Assembly (NCBI GenBank): GCA_019237515.1
Contig: JAFAGX010000063.1
Location: 1-9,304 of the forward strand
DNA from: Acidobacteriaceae bacterium
Lineage (GTDB): Bacteria > Acidobacteriota > Terriglobia > Terriglobales > SbA1
DNA: 9,304 nucleotides
Reading direction: 5' to 3'
The position numbers were made by a program, and so were the translations under genes. How positions within the stretch are numbered: the stretch's first letter is position 1; each line of letters starts with the position of its first letter. Under the pieces are notes generated by a model. The model had not been told where the DNA came from and ran no database searches. It worked only from the letters and a program-made list of their open reading frames with translations. Shown in pieces: positions 1-6,911 of this stretch.

Positions 1-60
1 GAAGATTATTTGCCGGTAATGGGCGGTTGCCTGCACAGTCTGGTCGAGGCCTACAGCTAA
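1..60 (+). CDS. C-terminal fragment of an unidentified upstream gene
   Basis: The first frame is open from base 1 and ends at TAA 58-60, giving the 19-residue tail EDYLPVMGGCLHSLVEAYS. The next gene starts 19 bases downstream with its own ribosome binding site, so this tail probably belongs to the gene before it in the same operon. I do not recognise the family from so short a tail. It could also be chance open frame; the case rests on frame continuity and on tight packing with the next gene. Confidence 0.4.
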   Translation, partial: EDYLPVMGGCLHSLVEAYS

Positions 61-68
61 AAATTTTT

Positions 69-74
69 AGGAGA
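69..74 (+). promoter_or_regulatory. Shine-Dalgarno site for the ABM-like gene
   Basis: AGGAGA sits five bases before the GTG at 80. It decides this non-ATG start over the TTG at 27, which lies in another frame. Confidence 0.7.
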
Positions 75-79
75 ACCAA

Positions 80-409
80 GTGGTTTGCCGATTGTGGCAC
101 GGCTGGACGACTCTGGCTAATGCCGAGGAGTACGGCGGCTATTTGCAAAAAGAATTGTTTCCGAAAGTCAAACGAGAGCTCGAGCCAAAAGGATATCGCG
201 GATTCCAACTACTCCGGAGCAAGAATGGTGCGGAGGTCGAGTTTGTGACCATGCTGTGGTTCGACTCGCTGGTTTGCGTCAGGGCCTTTGCGGGTGAGGA
301 ATATTCCACTCCGGTCATCTCCGAAAAAGCTAAAAACCTGCTTTCGCGCTATGCCGATCGAGTAGTGCATTACGAACTTAGCAGTTCCAGCTTCCCGGCA
401 TTCAAATGA
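80..409 (+). CDS. Antibiotic biosynthesis monooxygenase (ABM)-like small protein
   Basis: A 109-residue protein starting at GTG with a good Shine-Dalgarno. It opens with a beta-strand and HGWTT, has a central EVEFVTMLWFDSL strand and then VRAFAGEEY, a pattern I associate with small ferredoxin-like alpha/beta proteins of the dimeric ABM superfamily. Members of this fold include cofactor-free monooxygenases and haem-degrading enzymes, but many are uncharacterised, so the reaction here is unknown. The length of about 100 residues fits a single ABM domain, with no signal peptide or membrane segment, so it should be cytosolic. Its TGA overlaps the ATG of the adenylate-forming ligase by four bases, implying translational coupling. 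A role in oxidising or protecting an intermediate of the downstream acyl pathway is inference. Confidence 0.7.
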   Translation: MVCRLWHGWTTLANAEEYGGYLQKELFPKVKRELEPKGYRGFQLLRSKNGAEVEFVTMLWFDSLVCVRAFAGEEYSTPVISEKAKNLLSRYADRVVHYELSSSSFPAFK

Positions 410-2052
410 ACTTTCCTGAAGAGATTCTCGTGCAACTGGAACAGGCAGGCGACACGGTCTTGCTCCAGGAATTGCACGACGGAGGCCCAACAACGGCCAC
501 TGGCCGCGAGTTGCTGAAGATGATCGCGAGTGCTCGGGCTTTCTTGAGCGACAAAGGTCTGAAGAAAGGCGACCGGTGCGCGTTACTCGCGCCGAACAGC
601 ATCCGATGGATTGCGATGGATCTGGCAATCATCGCCGAAGGTTTGATCGCGGTGCCGCTCTACGCGCGCCAGTCTCCTCACGAGCTCGTAGCGATGATGA
701 AGGACTGTGCGCCGTCTCTGATTTGCTTCGGAGATGCGGCCCTGCATGACAGCATTTTGCAGGTCTGGCCTGATGCTCCGCCGAATTGCGTCTTCGATGA
801 GATCTTCGTGACAGAGTTTGGAGAAGCAGCGGAGTTGCAGGTGAACGGATCCGACCCGGTTGCAATTATTTACACGTCGGGAACTTCGGGAGAACCCAAA
901 GGGGTCGTGCTTACTGCGGGGAATGTTGCGCACATCCTGGGGTGTACCTCGTCTCGTCTTGATCTCTTGATGCGGACCCGGCCGGGGCAAGACCGAGTCT
1001 ATCAATACGCCCCGCTCTGTTTTGCCGCAGCCTGGATTACGCTGTTGACCAGCTTGCTGCGACGAAGTCTGGTGAGCCTCAATACTGATCTCACAAAATT
1101 GTCAGGCGAGATTCGAACTGTTGCGCCGGACTATTTTGTGAATGTCCCCGCATTGCTCGAACGCGTGCGGCGCGCGGTCGATGAACAACTTTGGAAAACG
1201 GGTGGATTGCCACTGACGATTTACACTCACGCCAAAGCCGGATGGATGAGAAAACAAGAGCGGCACGCGAGCTTGACGGATTCCGTTTGGCTGGTGATTG
1301 CGAACGTGCTGATCTTTCCGGCAATCCGCAAAAAGATGATTGGAGAGAATCTGAAAGCTCTTATCTGCGGGTCGGCCCCACTGAGCGTGGAAACGCAACT
1401 CTACTTCATGATGCTCGGAATTCCTGTTCTGCAAGTTTATGGGCTGACAGAGACGACGGCGATATGCACGATGGATGATCCGCGGCATGTAGAGCCTGGA
1501 CGCGTGGGTCCGGCCATCAGCGGAATTGAAATGAAGCTGGGTGAGAACGACGAAATCCTGGTGCGAGGCCCGAACATTTTTCGCGAATACTGGAGGCGGC
1601 CGCAGGAGACGGCCAAGGTTTTGCCGGATGACTGGTTTCATACCGGCGATCAAGGCGAAGTGAACGCCGCAGGAAACTGGAAAATTATTGGGCGAATCAA
1701 GAATCTGATCATTCTGAGCTCCGGCCACAACATTGCGCCCGAGCCGATTGAAGATGAACTGCTACGCGAATTAGTGGAAGCGCAGCAGGTCATGCTTGTG
1801 GGGAATGGGAAGGGTTATCTGTCAGCGATCGTGACTGGCGGTGTAAGCCCGGACCAGGCGCGGTTGGCGATTGACGGAATCAATTCGAGATTGCCTCATT
1901 ACAAGCAGATTCGTAACTTCTACATTCATGGTGAGCACTTTTCTGTCGAGAACGGGCTTATGACACTGAACGGGAAACTGAAACGAGATGTGATCGCGGC
2001 GCGTCTCAGAGATGAGATTGAGGCGATGTATCGCGTGAAACAGGCAGTTTAG
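406..2052 (+). CDS. AMP-dependent acyl/aryl synthetase (adenylate-forming ligase) 1
   Basis: A 548-residue ANL-superfamily enzyme. These activate a carboxylic acid with ATP to an acyl-adenylate and pass it to CoA or a carrier-protein thiol. The phosphate-binding A3 loop YTSGTSGEPKG is at about residues 156-166, the A5 motif YGLTET at 345-350, FHTGD with the ribose-binding Asp at 411-415, and the hinge region GRIKNLI at 429-435. The A10 motif TLNGKLKR (520-527) supplies the probable catalytic Lys524. All core motifs are intact and the length is normal, so it should be active. The substrate cannot be read from the sequence; overall style is closest to long-chain fatty acyl ligases. The ATG overlaps the stop of the ABM-like gene (ATGA). 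The ACP two genes downstream could be the acceptor instead of CoA, which is inference. Confidence 0.92.
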   Translation: MNFPEEILVQLEQAGDTVLLQELHDGGPTTATGRELLKMIASARAFLSDKGLKKGDRCALLAPNSIRWIAMDLAIIAEGLIAVPLYARQSPHELVAMMKDCAPSLICFGDAALHDSILQVWPDAPPNCVFDEIFVTEFGEAAELQVNGSDPVAIIYTSGTSGEPKGVVLTAGNVAHILGCTSSRLDLLMRTRPGQDRVYQYAPLCFAAAWITLLTSLLRRSLVSLNTDLTKLSGEIRTVAPDYFVNVPALLERVRRAVDEQLWKTGGLPLTIYTHAKAGWMRKQERHASLTDSVWLVIANVLIFPAIRKKMIGENLKALICGSAPLSVETQLYFMMLGIPVLQVYGLTETTAICTMDDPRHVEPGRVGPAISGIEMKLGENDEILVRGPNIFREYWRRPQETAKVLPDDWFHTGDQGEVNAAGNWKIIGRIKNLIILSSGHNIAPEPIEDELLRELVEAQQVMLVGNGKGYLSAIVTGGVSPDQARLAIDGINSRLPHYKQIRNFYIHGEHFSVENGLMTLNGKLKRDVIAARLRDEIEAMYRVKQAV

Positions 2053-2070
2053 GGTTCGTTTATCTTCGCG

Positions 2071-2886
2071 ATGGAATTTTTTATGCACCAGTTCAAAGGC
2101 CAAGCGGTTTCATGGGAGCTCACGAACGGCGCCGTCGAGTTGACGCTAGACCGTGAACCCTGCAATGAGATTGGGTCGGTTACGTTAGGTGAACTGGAAA
2201 ATTTCGTCGCTGAGCTGAGATCGAGCGAGGCCCAAGCGCATGCACTGATTATCCACAGTACTCGAAGCTGCGGATTTTGCGCCGGGGCAGATCTGCGCGA
2301 ACTGTTTTCGCGCTCGCAGGAGATGCCGCGCAACGACGCTGCTCGCGAGGTGCGCGGATTTTTGGAGAGAATTCACCGGGTGATGAACGCGATGGATTCG
2401 TCACCGCTGACGACGATTGCCGCCGTGCACGGGGTGGCTTTTGGCGGAGGATTTGAACTGGCGCTCACGTGCGACTTGATTATCACCGATAAAACGGCAC
2501 GCTTTTGTTTTCCTGAGCTGCGCTTGGGGTTGATTCCCGGATTTGGCGGCATACCGCGGTTGAAGCGCGATCTGGGCAACGCGATCGTTCGCGACCTGTT
2601 GCTGACGGGGCGCAGCATGAATGCAATGAAGATGCAGCAGGCGGGTCTGGTCAGCCAGGTGGTTGGCGAAGGCGAAGCGCTACGGGTGGCGAGGAGCACG
2701 GCGGCTCAGCTGGCAAAGTTCGACCGATGCACCGCCGCAAGCGCGAAGAAATTCATTAAGCCGATTCCGGAGGAAGAACTGAAGCAGGAGATTGATATCT
2801 TCTGCGATTTGTTTACGAAGCCTGCGGTTGAGGCAGGCTTGCGCAAATTTGTGGAGAGCCGGGAGCCGCAGCCGTATTTACCATAG
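2071..2886 (+). CDS. Enoyl-CoA hydratase/isomerase (crotonase) family protein
   Basis: A 271-residue crotonase-fold protein. FCAGADL (about 69-75) and GVAFGGGFEL (121-130) form the two halves of the oxyanion hole. Both acids that hydratases use are present: Glu129 in GGGFEL and Glu149 in CFPEL, corresponding to rat ECH Glu144 and Glu164. It is therefore more likely a true hydratase/dehydratase than an isomerase-only or non-hydratase paralogue. It follows the first ligase by 18 bases and precedes an ACP, so an acyl-ACP substrate is possible, though beta-oxidation on CoA esters is the default family role. Start choice is uncertain: the ATG at 2071 has no Shine-Dalgarno, while the in-frame ATG at 2083 has a weak GGA seven bases upstream and would give 267 residues. 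Confidence 0.9.
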   Translation: MEFFMHQFKGQAVSWELTNGAVELTLDREPCNEIGSVTLGELENFVAELRSSEAQAHALIIHSTRSCGFCAGADLRELFSRSQEMPRNDAAREVRGFLERIHRVMNAMDSSPLTTIAAVHGVAFGGGFELALTCDLIITDKTARFCFPELRLGLIPGFGGIPRLKRDLGNAIVRDLLLTGRSMNAMKMQQAGLVSQVVGEGEALRVARSTAAQLAKFDRCTAASAKKFIKPIPEEELKQEIDIFCDLFTKPAVEAGLRKFVESREPQPYLP

Positions 2887-2931
2887 AATCTGGCGTGCTG
2901 GGACGGCGCACTATATCAGGTTTTCTGAAGC

Positions 2932-2936
2932 AAGGA
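2932..2936 (+). promoter_or_regulatory. Shine-Dalgarno site for the ACP gene
   Basis: AAGGA lies six bases before the ATG at 2943. It supports that start over the ATG at 2936, which is in another frame and soon meets a stop. Confidence 0.65.
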
Positions 2937-2942
2937 TGAAGC

Positions 2943-3194
2943 ATGGCTGCAAGTAGAACTGCTGATCAGACGGTGAATGAAATCCTCGATCTCGCCGCGG
3001 CGCACTTCAAGGTTCCGCGAGAGAAACTTACTCCCGACGAAGATTTTTTTAAGACGCTCGGAATTAACAGCCTGCAGGCGCTGGATCTGCTTACGAAACT
3101 GGAGAATCACTTTCAGATCGAATTGCCGGACTATGAACTGCAGGGAGTCTCGGATTTTCGGACGCTCGCCAGCCGCATCCAGGCGAGGCTCTGA
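2943..3194 (+). CDS. Stand-alone acyl carrier protein
   Basis: An 83-residue acidic four-helix carrier protein. The attachment site for 4'-phosphopantetheine is Ser43 in LGINSLQALDLL (about 39-50); a holo-ACP synthase would modify it. The usual residue before this serine is Asp (DSL), but here it is Asn42, a departure from the family consensus. The helix-2 sequence after the serine and the C-terminal DFRTLASRIQ are normal for ACPs. It is not beside fabD, fabG or fabF, so it is unlikely to be the housekeeping AcpP and more likely a dedicated carrier for the pathway formed by the two ligases and the hydratase (inference). It lies 56 bases after the hydratase and 220 bases before the second ligase, where a repeat-rich stretch intervenes. 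Confidence 0.9.
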   Translation: MAASRTADQTVNEILDLAAAHFKVPREKLTPDEDFFKTLGINSLQALDLLTKLENHFQIELPDYELQGVSDFRTLASRIQARL

Positions 3195-3229
3195 TGAATG
3201 TTGATTGTTGAATTCTGAATGTTGATTGA
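3195..3229 (+). repeat. Degenerate 7-bp tandem repeat, left arm (5 units)
   Basis: Read in sevens from the base after the ACP stop codon, the sequence is TGAATGT, TGATTGT, TGAATTC, TGAATGT, TGATTGA. All five units start with TGA and four keep T at position 5. The 13-mer TGAATGTTGATTG occurs exactly twice, at 3195-3207 and 3216-3228. Confidence 0.8.
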
Positions 3230-3243
3230 CTGGCAGCTTCTGT

Positions 3244-3270
3244 GCCCTCTGCATCAAAACCACAGAGGGC
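3244..3270. repeat. Inverted repeat GCCCTCTG / CAGAGGGC
   Basis: GCCCTCTG (3244-3251) and CAGAGGGC (3263-3270) form a perfect 8-bp stem around an 11-base loop. No T-run follows, so it does not look like an intrinsic terminator. It sits between two heptamer arrays of opposite orientation. Confidence 0.75.
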
Positions 3271-3349
3271 GCGGAGAACACAGGGAAATTCTAAGCAATT
3301 CTCAACTCAGTCGGATACGGGTGCTGCCAAGCGTCGGCAATCTGCGATT

Positions 3350-3412
3350 CAAAAATCTAAACTCAACACTCCAAAATCAGCAAACAATCTACAATCGACA
3401 ATTCGCAATTTT
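3350..3412 (-). repeat. Degenerate 7-bp tandem repeat, right arm (9 units)
   Basis: Read in sevens on the plus strand the units are CAAAAAT, CTAAACT, CAACACT, CCAAAAT, CAGCAAA, CAATCTA, CAATCGA, CAATTCG, CAATTTT. Every unit begins with C and the last four with CAAT. On the minus strand the best units read GATTGTA/GATTGTC-like, matching the GATTGTT of the left arm, so the arms are inverted relative to each other. The array ends two bases before the ATG at 3415. Confidence 0.65.
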
Positions 3413-3414
3413 CC

Positions 3415-5124
3415 ATGTTGAACCTTGACCAGTACAGTTCGCTCGGCGCGGCCTTGCGCGATTCTCTGGAACGCTGGCCAAACGAAACTTGCCTGATCGA
3501 ATCGGACCGGAACCGGGAGAAAACGCGGCTGACGTATGCCGATTTTAAAGATCTGGCTCTGCCATTGGCTTCGGGGTTGCAGCAAGCGGGACTGAAAGCG
3601 AACGATCGGGCGGCCATCATCATGAGCAATCAGTCGAAATGGCTGATTTCGGCGTTTGCGATTTTCTATTGTGGCGGCGTTGTCGTGCCGCTCGATTACA
3701 AGTTGACTGCATCTGAGCAATTGGCTTTGCTGGCTCACAGCAAGGCCAACTTTCTTGTTGTCGAATACTATCTCTGGCGCGCGATCAGCCAGGCTCCCGA
3801 ATTCGCAACTCACAAGATCAGGACAGTGTTGGTGACCGAGGCCCCGTTCGGCGCTGATCTTGCCGGCGCGTGCCGGTGGGAAGAATTTCGGCGTAAAGAA
3901 GAGCCCGTTTTCGTGGAGCGAAAAAGGGAAGACGTAGCCTGCATCGTGTATTCCTCAGGAACAGGAGGGCGGGCGAAGGGTTGCGTTCTCACGCACGAAA
4001 ATTATCTGGAGCAATGCAAAGCTTTGACGGCATGGTATCCGTTCTGGCCGGGTGTGCGCTATTTGAGTATTCTCCCCACGAATCATGCGATCGATTTCAT
4101 GGTGGGTTTTATTGGTCCATTCGTGTGCGGTGCGTGTGTGGTGCACCTGCGCACGTTGCGCCCGGAATTTGTTCGGGACGCATTCGTTAAGTACAAAATC
4201 ACCTATGTCAGCCTGGTTCCACTGGTGCTCAAGAACCTGGAGCGCGGCCTGCATGGGAAATTCCTTGAACTGTCCGGGCCGCGGCGTTTTTTACTCGACC
4301 GTCTGATTGCGGTAAACAAGCTGCTCACAAAAACTAGACCTCGCGTCTCTTTAAGCCGGAAATTATTACCACAGGTGCACGAGGCATTCGGAGGTGAGTT
4401 GCTGGCGTTGATCACCGGGGGCGCCTTTGTCGAGCCATCTACCCTGCAGTTCTTTTACGATCTGGGCATTCCGGTCACAAATGGTTACGGTCTTACTGAA
4501 GCCGGCACAGCGCTCACCCTCAACGATCTGAAACCATTTCGCGCTGATACCGTAGGCAAGCCGCTGCCGGGAGTCGAGATTCGCATTTTGAATCCGGATG
4601 CGGAGGGTATTGGTGAAGTCGCAGCCAGAAGCAAGACGATCATGTCGCATTATCTCGATGAACCGGAATTGACTGCCGAAACGATTGTGGAGGGATGGCT
4701 GCTGACCGGGGATCTTGGGCGATTCGATCAGCACGGCCATCTGCAGTTGTTCGGGCGCAAGAAGAACATGATTGTGACGGAAGGTGGCAAGAATATTTAT
4801 CCGGAGGACATTGAAACCGTATTCGACAGTTTGCCAGTAAAGGAATATTGCATTTTTGCCGCGAATTACATTTGGCCGGAGAGATCGTTGGCGCACGAAA
4901 TGTTAGTCCTGGTGATCCGGTTTGAAGAGAAACAGGAATTCACCCACGAAGTCAAAATAGAGATCAGCGTGCGCAATCGGCGGCTTCCTGATTTCAAACG
5001 GGTGAATGGATATCTGATCTGGAGCCGCGATTTCCCGCGAACGGCCTCAATGAAAATCAAGCGTGGCATGCTGGCTGAGGAAATCCGCAAATCTCTGGAC
5101 CGCAGCGCGGTGGTCGAGCTGTGA
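3415..5124 (+). CDS. AMP-dependent acyl synthetase (adenylate-forming ligase) 2
   Basis: A 569-residue ANL-superfamily enzyme of the long-chain acyl-CoA/acyl-ACP synthetase type. The A3 loop is [11 protein letters not shown] (about 179-189), with Gly and Ala where TSGTTGxPKG enzymes have Thr and Pro. YGLTEAG is at 358-364, [10 protein letters not shown] around 429-438 and [21 protein letters not shown] at 447-467. The A10-like [10 protein letters not shown] (541-550) carries the likely catalytic Lys547, with Met in place of the usual Gly before it. The essential residues are present, so activity is expected. It is not a tandem duplicate of ligase 1: motifs and length differ, which suggests a different substrate or acceptor. 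No Shine-Dalgarno is visible before the ATG, where heptamer repeats lie. Its TGA overlaps the lipid kinase GTG by four bases. Acyl-ACP ligation to the adjacent ACP is inference. Confidence 0.9.
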   Translation: MLNLDQYSSLGAALRDSLERWPNETCLIESDRNREKTRLTYADFKDLALPLASGLQQAGLKANDRAAIIMSNQSKWLISAFAIFYCGGVVVPLDYKLTASEQLALLAHSKANFLVVEYYLWRAISQAPEFATHKIRTVLVTEAPFGADLAGACRWEEFRRKEEPVFVERKREDVACIVYSSGTGGRAKGCVLTHENYLEQCKALTAWYPFWPGVRYLSILPTNHAIDFMVGFIGPFVCGACVVHLRTLRPEFVRDAFVKYKITYVSLVPLVLKNLERGLHGKFLELSGPRRFLLDRLIAVNKLLTKTRPRVSLSRKLLPQVHEAFGGELLALITGGAFVEPSTLQFFYDLGIPVTNGYGLTEAGTALTLNDLKPFRADTVGKPLPGVEIRILNPDAEGIGEVAARSKTIMSHYLDEPELTAETIVEGWLLTGDLGRFDQHGHLQLFGRKKNMIVTEGGKNIYPEDIETVFDSLPVKEYCIFAANYIWPERSLAHEMLVLVIRFEEKQEFTHEVKIEISVRNRRLPDFKRVNGYLIWSRDFPRTASMKIKRGMLAEEIRKSLDRSAVVEL

Positions 5125-6023
5125 GCGATGCATTTCTGGCGGTTGTCAATCCTGCGGCGGGCGGAGGCCGTTGGCGGAAGCTGATTGGGCCAGCGCTGGA
5201 CCGGCTGCGAGCAGGAGGCGTGAGCGTAGAACTGGCCGAAACCGGCCGCGCCGGCCACGCGTCAGAAATTGCCGCCGATTGGTATAGACGAGGCTATAGA
5301 AAATTCATTGCTGTCGGCGGGGACGGAACTGCCTATGAAATCGTGAACGGGCTGTTTCCATTTGCGAATTCAGCAGAGCAGCCAACCTTAGGGTTTCTAC
5401 CTCTAGGCACCGGGAATTCCTTTTTGCGGGATTTCAGCAACCGTGGGGTTGAGCACGCGCTGGAAGCCTTGCTGGCTGGGCGGTCACAGCCTTGTGACGT
5501 TATGCGAATGCAGCACGTGAGCGGAACGATTTATTACATCAACCTTCTCTCCGTGGGATTCGCGGCGGATGTTGCAGCGCTGCGCGGACGACGCTTTAGT
5601 CATTGGGGCGAGCTGGGATATCAAGCTTCAATCTTTATCTCGCTCGCCCGATTGCAGAGAAGGCCGTTCCCGTTGCGCGTGGATGCGGAAGAAGGAATTG
5701 ATCGCCGTCCATGCTTGTTTCTGACATTTAATAACAGCAAATACACGGGCGGGACGATGATGATCGCGCCAAAGGCTGAGGTCAATGATGGATTGATTGA
5801 ATATGTGCGGTGGGGGCCGATCGGGCGGCTAGGATTGATTCGCAATTTGCCGGGGCTCTACGATGGCACACATATCCAGCACCCCCTGGCGGAGCGCCGG
5901 CCGGCGAAACGTATAGAGTTTTTTTTGAGTGCTCCGGTGGACGTGATGGTGGACGGCGAGGTTCTCAGCCTGCACTGCCAAGTGTTAGACGTGCTGCCAT
6001 CTGCCCTGAATGTCGTGGTATAA
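5121..6023 (+). CDS. Diacylglycerol/sphingosine-type lipid kinase (YegS/DgkB family)
   Basis: A 300-residue soluble lipid kinase that would phosphorylate a lipid hydroxyl with ATP at the inner face of the membrane. [11 protein letters not shown] (8-18) begins the DAGK catalytic domain, [13 protein letters not shown] (65-77) contains the nucleotide-binding GGDGT signature, and [12 protein letters not shown] (93-104) is the following conserved loop. The C-terminal beta-sandwich domain shows [18 protein letters not shown] (about 210-227) and ends with VDGE (277-280). Length and domain order match YegS, BmrU and DgkB. Known activities in this family range over diacylglycerol, phosphatidylglycerol and ceramide, so the lipid is not determined. 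Start is GTG at 5121 in a GTGA overlap with ligase 2, indicating translational coupling. This argues that its substrate comes from the ACP/ligase pathway, which is inference. Confidence 0.9.
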   Translation: MSDAFLAVVNPAAGGGRWRKLIGPALDRLRAGGVSVELAETGRAGHASEIAADWYRRGYRKFIAVGGDGTAYEIVNGLFPFANSAEQPTLGFLPLGTGNSFLRDFSNRGVEHALEALLAGRSQPCDVMRMQHVSGTIYYINLLSVGFAADVAALRGRRFSHWGELGYQASIFISLARLQRRPFPLRVDAEEGIDRRPCLFLTFNNSKYTGGTMMIAPKAEVNDGLIEYVRWGPIGRLGLIRNLPGLYDGTHIQHPLAERRPAKRIEFFLSAPVDVMVDGEVLSLHCQVLDVLPSALNVVV

Positions 6024-6035
6024 AAAATCATAGCC

Positions 6036-6461
6036 ATGTCACAGGAGAGACGAAAACGCCAGCAGGAGCGAGAGCAGGAGGTCACGCCAAGTCCCTGGAT
6101 CCGGAAGATCGCGATTGTGGCGTTAGTTGCCGCCGTGGCGATTGGCTTGTACGCGTTCACACGACATCGGCAATCCAGCCGATTGAATGGTTTTGCGCAG
6201 TGCCTGGGAACAAAAGGGGCCAAAATGTACGGGGCATACTGGTGCCCACATTGCGCGGACCAGGAGGCACGATTTGGTTCGTCATTTGAGTACGCGCCAT
6301 ACGTGGAATGCGGCGTCAAAGGCTCTCGCGTCCCAGCGCAAGCCTGCGTGGATGCCGGGGTAAAGCATTATCCGACCTGGGTGTTTGCCGACGGAGCTCG
6401 TGTCGAGGGCGACCATGATCTCGAGTTCCTCAGCCAGGAAACGGGATGTGCTTTGCCATGA
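6036..6461 (+). CDS. Membrane-anchored thioredoxin-like protein, CPHC motif (VKOR partner)
   Basis: A 141-residue protein with a strongly basic N-terminus (residues 1-12), one membrane segment at about 22-41 and an extracytoplasmic thioredoxin-like domain, so the active site faces the periplasm. The redox motif is C70-P-H-C73 within MYGAYWCPHC; the cis-proline is Pro113 in HYPTW. Further cysteines lie at 56, 92, 104 and 138. The layout (QCL..KGAKMYGAYWCPHC...YVEC) resembles the thioredoxin domain fused to VKOR in cyanobacteria, here as a separate protein. It would catalyse disulfide formation in exported proteins and be reoxidised by the VKOR encoded next, with which it overlaps. It starts 12 bases after the lipid kinase, so it is probably on the same transcript, though its function need not be linked to lipids. 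Confidence 0.88.
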   Translation: MSQERRKRQQEREQEVTPSPWIRKIAIVALVAAVAIGLYAFTRHRQSSRLNGFAQCLGTKGAKMYGAYWCPHCADQEARFGSSFEYAPYVECGVKGSRVPAQACVDAGVKHYPTWVFADGARVEGDHDLEFLSQETGCALP

Positions 6462-6895
6462 CCGTGCCAGTTCAGCGAGTGTTTTCGTTGATTGCGGTGC
6501 TCGCGATGGCGGGAATCGTTGTTTCCTGCGTTTCCCTATATCACCATTACCAGACTTCAAAAACTACCTACTGTGATTTCGGCGATAACTTCAATTGCGA
6601 TATCGTGAATCGCAGCACCTACTCGACAGTTCTCGGTGTGCCTGACGCGCTCATCGGAATTTTGGGATATGGATCTCTGCTTTGGTTCGCCACGGTGTAC
6701 CGTACAAAATCAGAGACGCCGATTTTTTTGCTGGGCGCGTCCCTGGTTGGTCTGGGCTTTGCGCTCTACCTGACCTATATTGAGGCTTTCGTTCTAGCGA
6801 CATGGTGCATTCTGTGCTTATCTTCGCTGGCCGTGATTTCCCTGATTACGGTTTTTTCGGCAGTGTTAGCGGCTGGGTCAAGGCGGCGCGCATAG
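6446..6895 (+). CDS. Vitamin K epoxide reductase (VKOR) family membrane protein
   Basis: A 149-residue membrane protein with four predicted helices (about 10-32, 62-84, 92-114, 118-143). The loop cysteines C43 and C51 (TYCDFGDNFNCDIV) and the quinone-side C121-I-L-C124 motif make up the full four-cysteine set of bacterial VKORs. SxYSxxxGxPxAL-type residues follow C51 at about 57-69. Bacterial VKORs oxidise a DsbA-like partner and pass electrons to quinone, replacing DsbB. Here the partner is the preceding CPHC protein, whose gene overlaps this one by 16 bases. Start is uncertain: ATG 6446 has AGGA at 6436-6439 at good spacing, whereas the in-frame ATG 6458 makes an ATGA overlap with the upstream stop and would give 145 residues. 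I favour 6446 for its Shine-Dalgarno. Confidence 0.9.
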   Translation: MCFAMTVPVQRVFSLIAVLAMAGIVVSCVSLYHHYQTSKTTYCDFGDNFNCDIVNRSTYSTVLGVPDALIGILGYGSLLWFATVYRTKSETPIFLLGASLVGLGFALYLTYIEAFVLATWCILCLSSLAVISLITVFSAVLAAGSRRRA

Positions 6896-6911
6896 GCCAA
6901 ATCGCCCGACC

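Larger units (their letters stand above)
3195..3414. other. Repeat-filled intergenic region between ACP and ligase 2
   Basis: This 220-bp gap is by far the longest between plus-strand genes here and I see no convincing gene in it. It holds a left heptamer array (3195-3229), a central inverted repeat (3244-3270), a segment without evident structure (3271-3349) and a right heptamer array (3350-3412). Similarity of the central part, with CCACAGAGGG and GGAGAACACAGGG, to dispersed CACAGAG-type intergenic repeats found in many environmental bacteria is from memory and needs a search. No recognisable Shine-Dalgarno precedes the ATG at 3415. A promoter inside the gap cannot be excluded, but I find no good -35/-10 pair. 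Confidence 0.7.

Noticed and set aside
27..248. A TTG-initiated 73-codon frame at the window start
   Set aside because: It conflicts with the ABM-like frame, which has a Shine-Dalgarno and a conserved-looking sequence.
1102..1728. A 208-codon minus-strand open frame inside ligase 1
   Set aside because: It is fully antisense to the conserved ANL motifs and has no recognisable domain.
3195..3412. Repeats between the ACP and ligase 2 as a CRISPR array
   Set aside because: The units are only 7 bp, directly abutting and degenerate, with no spacers and no cas genes nearby.
3219..3428. A 69-codon open frame in the ACP-ligase 2 gap
   Set aside because: It is made of repeat sequence, overlaps the ligase start and shows no ribosome binding site or protein-like composition.
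4366..4896. A 176-codon minus-strand open frame inside ligase 2
   Set aside because: It is antisense to the A5-A8 motif region of a clear gene and has no recognisable features.
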